Below, in pieces: positions 7,472-13,942 of a stretch of 64,000 nucleotides of DNA. How positions within the stretch are numbered: the stretch's first letter is position 1; every line of letters begins with the position of its first letter. The stretch covers positions 1 through 64,000 of the forward strand of contig CAZYZX010000008.1 in NCBI GenBank assembly GCA_964652025.1. The letters are read 5' to 3'. A model generated the notes under the pieces. The model did not search any database and was not told the DNA's origin. It saw only the letters and a program-made list of their open reading frames with translations. The DNA comes from JAEXOD01 sp964652025 (GTDB lineage: Bacteria; Bacteroidota; Ignavibacteria; Ignavibacteriales; Melioribacteraceae). A program made the translations under genes and the position numbers.

Positions 7472-10400
7472 TTAAAACAGATTTTTTACCCATAAAAAAA
7501 TACTTTTTATAAATTCTTTCACAGCTAAAAAGTAACCATCATATTTGGGGTCAAAACTTAATAATAAAATTAATACAGTAGCAAAAACTAAAATAGGAAT
7601 AACAGTTTTCTTTAATATATAAATTTTGTCTTCTTTGCGTTTCATATGATAATCATTTAAAAGCGCTATTCGAGGGCTATCAAATTTATCTTTATTACTA
7701 AAAGCAAAAGCTAAAGGTTGCCATTCAAATGTTAGCTTATCACTTGTATCAAAAAGCTGCCGCCTAATAGATGCAGAAGTATAAGTATTACCATTTTTAA
7801 AGATATCGTAAATAGCATACCCAAGCAAAATTAACATCAAACCACCAGTTATGTAATAACTAGATACTACTAAATAAAATACATAGTATAATACAATTCC
7901 AACAACAGCGCCAACAATTGGTCCTCCAATACAACCCGCAGATAGGTCAGCATCTCCACCAGCAAAAGTAAATACAACACCTAATAATCCAAATACTATA
8001 AAATACCATGATGGTAATTCCCAAAACTTTCCCGGTAAATAGTGATTACCACCATCTGGATAAACGTACATAAACAAAAAGTAAGCCATTGCAATTGGTA
8101 AAGCTATTGCTATTCCTTGTCCAATAAAGAAACGTGCATCTAATCTTTGTTCCTTTTTAATAAGTTTTGGTATTGCATTTTTTGCACTACTATATTTTTT
8201 GGTTAAATCATTATTAGGGCTTATAGTCTCAATAAAATCCATGTATTCTTTTAGTTTATCCTCATACTCCCCTTTTTTGCTGTATTTAACATATGGGTCT
8301 TCGTGAAAATAAATGCTTATCCAAGCATGAATTTTACTATCAAGGTTTTTAAGTTCTTTTTTAACATAAGCCTTAACTTTACTGCTTGCATCTTGTATTT
8401 CTTTTGGATTTTTAAATTTTTCGCCTTCAATTTCAAATTCAAAATCCTTATTAAAAGCTCTAATTACGCGCATTAAAGCAATATTTTTATTATAGGGGAA
8501 TAATTTTCCGTTATGGCTTTTAAAGTTAAAACTATATCTAATTTGTGCTAATTCCCAATCCCACTCTTTAGCCCAAGCATACATGTGCAAATAGGTAAAA
8601 TCTTTGTTTAATATGTCTACATATTTATCAAAATTTTTAAGTAAAGCTTGTGCAATATCATATTTAGTTTTGTTATTAGATTTATCTACTGCGGTATAAA
8701 CTAAATCTTTATTCAAGATATATGCAGCACCAACAACCATTGCATCTTTATTTTTTGGTCCAACTTGCTCTCGCAAATATCTAAATGCATCGTAATAATA
8801 GTTATTTCCATTAAAGCTAAACCACGCTTCTATTTCACTAGTAAGCATATATTCCTTAGCTTCTTCCATATAAGTTAAAAATAGATTACTCAATAAAGGT
8901 AGATTATCTATTGGAACAGCGGTGTAATTGCTTCCATCTTCTTTTTCTGGGTGGAAGAAAAGGTATGGTTTTTTAGGGTTTAAATGATAAATTGCATAAA
9001 TTGTGGCTAAGCCTGGGTTATTTTTCATGTCATCAAAATAGCTATAAATTGCATCGCTTAAATCAGAGTATCCTTTGCTATCGATATAAATATATAATGC
9101 ATCGTTACGATTTTGCAATTTTACTTTATAATCTTCAAAATTGTTTTCAATTGCATCTGCTAAGTCATCTATTGTAAAACATTCATTGTTATCAATATCA
9201 AGGTAAGGTAAATTTGGATTTAATGCATAAATAGCGGCTTGCACTGCAGTTTGTTTATCATTTCGGTAAATACTCTCTGTAATGTCTTCTATAATAGTAG
9301 ATAATTTAACATTTTTTGCTTTCTCTAACCATTCTTTTATTTTCCCTCTTAATAAATATTTTTCTGCTAATTTTAAGTTCTTTTGCATAAATGCAGCAAG
9401 TTCTTCTGGATTCTTTGCTATTTGGTGGTCATCAAAAGGAAAGGGTTCGTAATCGTTATAAAAAACATCTTTATAAACGGGAACGTCTTCTCCATTTAAC
9501 CATTTTACACATTCATCATATCCCCATCTTTTATCTTCATTTATTACCATTAAGCCACTAATTAAAGTCTTAATCCTTTCCGGCATATCATCTGCAAATG
9601 GAAATGTGCATTTTTCTTTTAGCTCATTCCAAGCCCTAAAAATTAAATCCTCGTCATAATTATCATTTAAGTCCACAATATCTTGTAAATTTGCAATTTC
9701 AATTATTTTTTTATAAACCCCTTGCCTACTCATCCATGTAACTAATAAAGTAATACCTAAAGCGTAGTAATCAATAGCACCGGATATTTTTACATTATTA
9801 CTTGCCAACCTAACCTTTTTTAACCCTTCGGGAGCTGCATAAAAATCTGTCCCTTTCATTGTTGTTATATGGTGTTTAATTCTGTTATCAATTATAGAAG
9901 AAATTCCAAAATCGGCAATTACTAAATCGGTTTGCTTTTTATCTTTAAAGTAAATATTTTCTGGTTTAATATCACGGTGAACAATTCCATTTTCATGCAA
10001 AAACTTTAACGCGTTAATAATCTCTTTTACAATTTGTTTAATTCTCTTTTCGTTTTTAATTGGTATAGCATCAACTAAAGCACCCCCTTCTGCATATTCC
10101 ATTAATTCAAAAAATCTTTCCCCAAATCTATCTTTAATATAACCATAATCAAAAACTTTTATAATATCATCGTGTTTAATCGAACGCAATTTTTTAATTA
10201 AATCTGATTTAGGAATTTGACCCGTTCTATAAACCTTTAATACTGCTTTCCCCTGTTCGCCTTCAACTAATAAAATATCTGCTTCACCTGTATTGGATGA
10301 AATAAGCTTTATAAATTTATACGGTTTGTTATTTAGTATATAAGTATTATCTGGCAAAATATCAAGTTGATTAAAACCACTACCAATAAAATCTGTTTGA

Positions 10401-10561
10401 GTAGGATTATCTAACCTTACAGTAGCATCGTTGATAGCAGCATTTACATTGGGAGTATTCATACCAGATGAAATTATAGTTTTATCACCAATATAAGTAG
10501 CGTCATTATCCATTTGTGAAGGGATTAAATTATCATCACCGCGAAATGTTTTATCGTCCAT
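7472..10561 (-). CDS. Membrane-anchored Ser/Thr protein kinase with four internal repeats
   Basis: The protein has 1029 residues. The N-terminal 50 residues carry four DKT/DAT motifs (DKTF, DATY, DKTI, DATV), possible autophosphorylation or FHA-docking sites. The kinase domain (about 75-355) has lysine K109, HRDIKPEN at 195-202, DFG at 217-219 and APE at 243-245; the glycine-rich loop is degenerate. From about 405 to 710 there are four repeats of about 85 residues, each starting with a W/Y-containing helix and ending near a LNPxxPY-like motif (clearest at 447-453 and 527-533). I do not recognise this repeat. Four or five hydrophobic membrane segments lie at about 810-835, 852-870, 876-925 and 986-1003, so the kinase is probably cytoplasmic and tethered to the inner membrane. 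GAGG precedes the ATG by six bases. It is second in the operon and most likely opposed by the PP2C gene. Confidence 0.9.
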   Translation of the reverse strand: MDDKTFRGDDNLIPSQMDNDATYIGDKTIISSGMNTPNVNAAINDATVRLDNPTQTDFIGSGFNQLDILPDNTYILNNKPYKFIKLISSNTGEADILLVEGEQGKAVLKVYRTGQIPKSDLIKKLRSIKHDDIIKVFDYGYIKDRFGERFFELMEYAEGGALVDAIPIKNEKRIKQIVKEIINALKFLHENGIVHRDIKPENIYFKDKKQTDLVIADFGISSIIDNRIKHHITTMKGTDFYAAPEGLKKVRLASNNVKISGAIDYYALGITLLVTWMSRQGVYKKIIEIANLQDIVDLNDNYDEDLIFRAWNELKEKCTFPFADDMPERIKTLISGLMVINEDKRWGYDECVKWLNGEDVPVYKDVFYNDYEPFPFDDHQIAKNPEELAAFMQKNLKLAEKYLLRGKIKEWLEKAKNVKLSTIIEDITESIYRNDKQTAVQAAIYALNPNLPYLDIDNNECFTIDDLADAIENNFEDYKVKLQNRNDALYIYIDSKGYSDLSDAIYSYFDDMKNNPGLATIYAIYHLNPKKPYLFFHPEKEDGSNYTAVPIDNLPLLSNLFLTYMEEAKEYMLTSEIEAWFSFNGNNYYYDAFRYLREQVGPKNKDAMVVGAAYILNKDLVYTAVDKSNNKTKYDIAQALLKNFDKYVDILNKDFTYLHMYAWAKEWDWELAQIRYSFNFKSHNGKLFPYNKNIALMRVIRAFNKDFEFEIEGEKFKNPKEIQDASSKVKAYVKKELKNLDSKIHAWISIYFHEDPYVKYSKKGEYEDKLKEYMDFIETISPNNDLTKKYSSAKNAIPKLIKKEQRLDARFFIGQGIAIALPIAMAYFLFMYVYPDGGNHYLPGKFWELPSWYFIVFGLLGVVFTFAGGDADLSAGCIGGPIVGAVVGIVLYYVFYLVVSSYYITGGLMLILLGYAIYDIFKNGNTYTSASIRRQLFDTSDKLTFEWQPLAFAFSNKDKFDSPRIALLNDYHMKRKEDKIYILKKTVIPILVFATVLILLLSFDPKYDGYFLAVKEFIKSIFLWVKNLF

Positions 10562-10594
10562 CTTTTCCTCTATAAATATTAATAAATTGCAAAA

Positions 10595-11614
10595 TTAAAA
10601 TACCCATTTACCACCAAGCTCGGGGCGTGCACAATCGTGTGGACCGGGATGCATAAAGTGAACGAAGTTACATTCCCAATATTTAGGTTTTTCTGGATAT
10701 AGCTTTGGTTTTGTCGCATTAAAAAATCTGCGAGCTTCTTGTGCAGTTGCAAAAGTTAATTTAGAAACTTTATTTAATTCCTGTTGTAGTTCTCTTTCTT
10801 TGTTTAATCTTTCTTTTTTTCTCTCTTCAGCATTTTGAATAGTCTGCTTTGCTCGTTCTATAGCTTTTAAGTGATCTTCAGACATAAATGGCTTTGCAGG
10901 TGTACTGTTATTAATTTCTTCTTTTTTAGTTGAATTATTAGGAGCGCCTCGGTTATTAGAAACTTGTTCTAATCGCATCATTAATTGTATTTCTTTTTCT
11001 TTTCGTAGGGCTTCTTCATACTTTTGTTTTTCTTTAGCAAGCTGTTTTTCAGATTCTTCAATCTGTTTCTTAAGTTCTTCTTCGTTTATGCTTTCTTCTG
11101 CCAAAGAATCTATTTCTAAACTTAAATTTTCTAATTGTTTAAAAAATGGATTTTCCTTAATTTTATTAAGTTCTTCTTGGGCTGCCTCTGTTAACGGGGT
11201 ATTACACTTTTTACAAAAATCAAAAATATTATGTTTTCCACAATTTGGGCAAATTATTCCTTCAGTTGGATTTCCACATTCCGGACAAAATTTTTCGTTA
11301 CCACTTAAATCTGCATAGCAAAAAAAGCATTTCCCTTTTAATAACCACTCTCCACAGGCTTCGCAAATATCAGCATCGGGATAAACTTTACTACCACAAT
11401 TAGGACAAGTTAAAATAGATGATAAACTTTCTCCACACTCTGCGCAAAACTTTGCACCTGGCTCATTTTCATAACCGCAATTATTACAAATATTTCCTGT
11501 TGTAGATACAGTTTGATATTTTTTGGTTTGTTGTTTTGCCTGCTGTTCTTGCTCTTTATATTTTTCTTTCTCTTTTGTACCTTGCTTTTGATTAAAATAG
11601 TAATTTGAGTCCAT
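10595..11614 (-). CDS. Four-zinc-ribbon coiled-coil protein, first gene of the kinase/AAA/FHA operon
   Basis: The protein has 339 residues. A Lys/Gln/Glu-rich N-terminus (1-38) is followed by eight CxxC knuckles, at 43/46, 57/60, 70/73, 84/87, 96/99, 110/113, 122/125 and 134/137, forming four zinc ribbons. Charged coiled-coil segments follow at about 150-215 and 245-285. A C-terminal domain contains a second possible metal site: C315, H319, H322, H326 and C328. No catalytic motif, signal peptide or membrane segment is seen. It probably acts as a scaffold or adaptor, because zinc ribbons of the same style start the AAA and FHA proteins of this operon (inference). An ATG 14 bases upstream, in another frame, opens only a 72-codon shadow. 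A GGGA precedes the chosen ATG. Confidence 0.8.
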   Translation of the reverse strand: MDSNYYFNQKQGTKEKEKYKEQEQQAKQQTKKYQTVSTTGNICNNCGYENEPGAKFCAECGESLSSILTCPNCGSKVYPDADICEACGEWLLKGKCFFCYADLSGNEKFCPECGNPTEGIICPNCGKHNIFDFCKKCNTPLTEAAQEELNKIKENPFFKQLENLSLEIDSLAEESINEEELKKQIEESEKQLAKEKQKYEEALRKEKEIQLMMRLEQVSNNRGAPNNSTKKEEINNSTPAKPFMSEDHLKAIERAKQTIQNAEERKKERLNKERELQQELNKVSKLTFATAQEARRFFNATKPKLYPEKPKYWECNFVHFMHPGPHDCARPELGGKWVF

Positions 11615-11661
11615 TCTTTTATTCCCATTTTAATCCTTAAGATACAAAAAATTATTCTTAT

Positions 11662-11685
11662 AATAAAGATAAATATATCTTTATT
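11662..11685 (-). terminator. AT-rich inverted repeat after the histidine kinase gene
   Basis: AATAAAGAT (662-670) and ATCTTTATT (677-685) form a perfect 9-bp stem with a six-base loop, starting at the stop codon of the histidine kinase. Downstream on the minus strand it runs into AATAATTTTTTG. The stem has only one G-C pair, so it would be a weak intrinsic terminator. If real, it separates the sensor kinase from the five-gene operon. Confidence 0.35.
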
Positions 11686-13808
11686 TAAACTTTGGTATTA
11701 TAAAATATTACTGTAAACTCTGTACCTAAGTTTTTTTTGCTTTCGCAAAATATTTCCGCATTATTTATCTCACAATATTTTTTTGCTAAAGCTAATCCCA
11801 AACCGTTTCCGTCATACCTTCTTGTATAACCTTGCTGCTCTTGAGAAAATGGTCTATACATTTCTTTAATATATTCTTCCGAAATTCCAATCCCAGTATC
11901 TCTAACTTTTATAACTAATTCATTCGTTGCAGTTCTATCTAAAATTAATTCTACACTACCTTTATCAGTAAATTTAACCGCATTATCTGTTAGTTGTATT
12001 AAAATTTGTTCAACAGAATAACAATCGCAAAAAATATTTGCATTTATTAAATTATTGGTAAAAGAAAATTCAAGTCCTCTTTGTTTTGCAATTTTACTAT
12101 ATTGATTAGAAACTTTTTCTGCCAATTCACAAACATTAACAAATTGAGAAGTATATTTATAATTGCCTGTTTGTATTTCACTCATGTTAACAATCATATG
12201 AACGGTTCTAATTATTCTATTAGCAGAGGTTATTATACTATCAAAAAGCTCGTTACTATCCTCAGTCATACAAGCGGCAAGATCTTCTTTAATAAACTGA
12301 ATAGAATTAACCATAGAATTTAATGGGGTGCGAATTTCGTGAGAAAGTTGAGCTAAAAACTCACCTTTTAATCTATCGCTTTTCTCTGCTAATTCTTTAG
12401 CTTCTGTTAATGCTTTTTCTGCTTTTTTACGAGCCGTTATATCGCGTTGCACTGCGATAAAACCTAACACATTATTATAAGAATCAAAAAACGGACTGAT
12501 GGAATTTTCAACCTCTAATAATTCCCCACTGCTAAGCCTATTAATCATTTCTGCTTTGTAAGATTTACCACTTAACAATGTTTCCCACATTTCAGCATAT
12601 TTATCTTCATCATAAAAACCAGCTTTAATAATAGATACGTTTTTACCCAAAACTTCTTCACGGCTATATCCATATACTTTTTCAAAAGCAGGATTTACAT
12701 AAGTTATTTTTCCTTCAATATCTGCCATTATAACAACTTCTTCCGTCTGCTCTATAGCTAAATTAAGCTTTCTAACTGTTTCTTCTGCTTTAACCAAGTT
12801 AGTTATATCTCTAGAAACTACAACTACGTGTGTATATTCGCCTGTTTCGCTTAAATAAGGATAATAAGTTATATCATAGCAAAGCAAACCTGTTTTTTTG
12901 GTTTCCAACCATGCTTGATAATTTATTGTTTCCCCATTTAATGCTTTATCAAAATAATGTTTTATTTTTGCTTCAAAATCTTTTTTACCCCAAATATCTG
13001 CAATTGTTTTGCCAATAACTTCTTCTCGCTTTAATTTATGTGCAGCTATAAATGCATTATTTGCTGCTTCGTAAACATAATTATAATTTATTAAAGTCAT
13101 AAAAGCTGCTGAGGCATTAACAATAAACTCATATTTTTTCCTTACATCATCAGCCTTTTTAATTTCCATACTGCGACTTAGTTGAGGCAGTATATATAAC
13201 TCGAAATTACTTTTCTCAATAATTTCTTTAAGCTTCCCATTTTCTTGAGCAAAACCTAATAATCCAATTACCTTATTATTAGCATCTTTTAATATTATTG
13301 CATAAAACTCTTTTAATTTTTCACTTTTATTTTTTATATCAAAAACCATTAAAATATTTTCTATATCTTCTATACCAAAATATTTTGTGGTATTTAATTT
13401 AATGGCTTCTTCAAAAGCAGTTAATGCAAAAGCCCTATCATTTATTAAATTATTATCTTCTTCCGTTAAATTTGTTTTATAAAATACTGGTTCTACTCTA
13501 TTATCAAAATTATTATATAAGGCACCAATTACCAAATAACTACCAAAAAAGTTTAGTAAATTTTCACCGTTTTTAATTAAAAATTCATTTAAATCTTTAC
13601 ACTCATTAACTGAATTACTTATCTTTAAAAGTAATTGGTTGTTTTTCTCATTTTCCTGTTTTTCATTAGGCTCTGCTTTTAACAAGTTTAGATTTTTTTG
13701 GCGTAAAAATAACAATACCCAAATAAAAAATATTATTAACGCACCAGATACTAAGATAAAAGGAATTAATCCGATTAAATAAACCCATAATAATAAAATT
13801 ACCCTCAT
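11685..13808 (-). CDS. Hybrid-less PAS-domain sensor histidine kinase
   Basis: The protein has 707 residues. One or two hydrophobic segments at about 5-35 anchor it. A GAF-like region (about 60-210) precedes two PAS domains (about 222-340 and 348-462, each ending in the typical DIT motif). A coiled coil leads into the HisKA domain, with SHEIRTPLNSM holding phospho-acceptor H490. The HATPase_c domain (about 595-705) has DNAVKFTD, DTGIGIS and GNGLGLALAK. There is no receiver domain and no adjacent response regulator, so it is an orphan sensor whose partner lies elsewhere. It sits 70 bases upstream of the five-gene module, separated by a weak hairpin; a functional link is possible but unproven. 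The PAS domains suggest redox, gas or small-ligand sensing, which cannot be specified. Confidence 0.9.
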   Translation of the reverse strand: MRVILLLWVYLIGLIPFILVSGALIIFFIWVLLFLRQKNLNLLKAEPNEKQENEKNNQLLLKISNSVNECKDLNEFLIKNGENLLNFFGSYLVIGALYNNFDNRVEPVFYKTNLTEEDNNLINDRAFALTAFEEAIKLNTTKYFGIEDIENILMVFDIKNKSEKLKEFYAIILKDANNKVIGLLGFAQENGKLKEIIEKSNFELYILPQLSRSMEIKKADDVRKKYEFIVNASAAFMTLINYNYVYEAANNAFIAAHKLKREEVIGKTIADIWGKKDFEAKIKHYFDKALNGETINYQAWLETKKTGLLCYDITYYPYLSETGEYTHVVVVSRDITNLVKAEETVRKLNLAIEQTEEVVIMADIEGKITYVNPAFEKVYGYSREEVLGKNVSIIKAGFYDEDKYAEMWETLLSGKSYKAEMINRLSSGELLEVENSISPFFDSYNNVLGFIAVQRDITARKKAEKALTEAKELAEKSDRLKGEFLAQLSHEIRTPLNSMVNSIQFIKEDLAACMTEDSNELFDSIITSANRIIRTVHMIVNMSEIQTGNYKYTSQFVNVCELAEKVSNQYSKIAKQRGLEFSFTNNLINANIFCDCYSVEQILIQLTDNAVKFTDKGSVELILDRTATNELVIKVRDTGIGISEEYIKEMYRPFSQEQQGYTRRYDGNGLGLALAKKYCEINNAEIFCESKKNLGTEFTVIFYNTKV

Positions 13809-13894
13809 AAAATATACCTTATAAATTTTCTTATTGAATATATGAATAAAAAATAAGAAATAAAAAGATTTAAATCACAATTTAAAATAAAAAA

Positions 13895-13913
13895 GGGACC
13901 GATTTACGGTCCC
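13895..13913 (-). terminator. Intrinsic terminator after the duplicated T9SS cargo gene
   Basis: GGGACCG (895-901) and CGGTCCC (907-913) pair around an ATTTA loop. Read on the minus strand the hairpin is followed by TTTTTTATTTT (bases 894 downward). This is a textbook Rho-independent terminator for the gene ending at 13943. Confidence 0.88.
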
Positions 13914-13942
13914 TAACAATAAAGGGAGGAAGGAGAGAGAGC

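Noticed and set aside
342..11614. Type VI secretion regulatory genes (PpkA, PppA, Fha)
   Set aside because: The kinase-FHA-PP2C set is similar, but no Tss, Hcp, VgrG or ClpV gene is present and the AAA modules are CbbX/SpoVK type, not ClpV.
342..11614. Anti-phage defence island
   Set aside because: Large AAA and kinase genes can occur in defence, but no nuclease, toxin, integrase or mobile gene lies nearby and the surroundings are rRNA and housekeeping genes. It cannot be supported from this window.
11410..11628. Small ORF of 72 codons overlapping the start of the zinc-ribbon gene
   Set aside because: It is a frame-shifted shadow of the zinc-ribbon gene with Lys/Asn-rich low-complexity content and no separate support.
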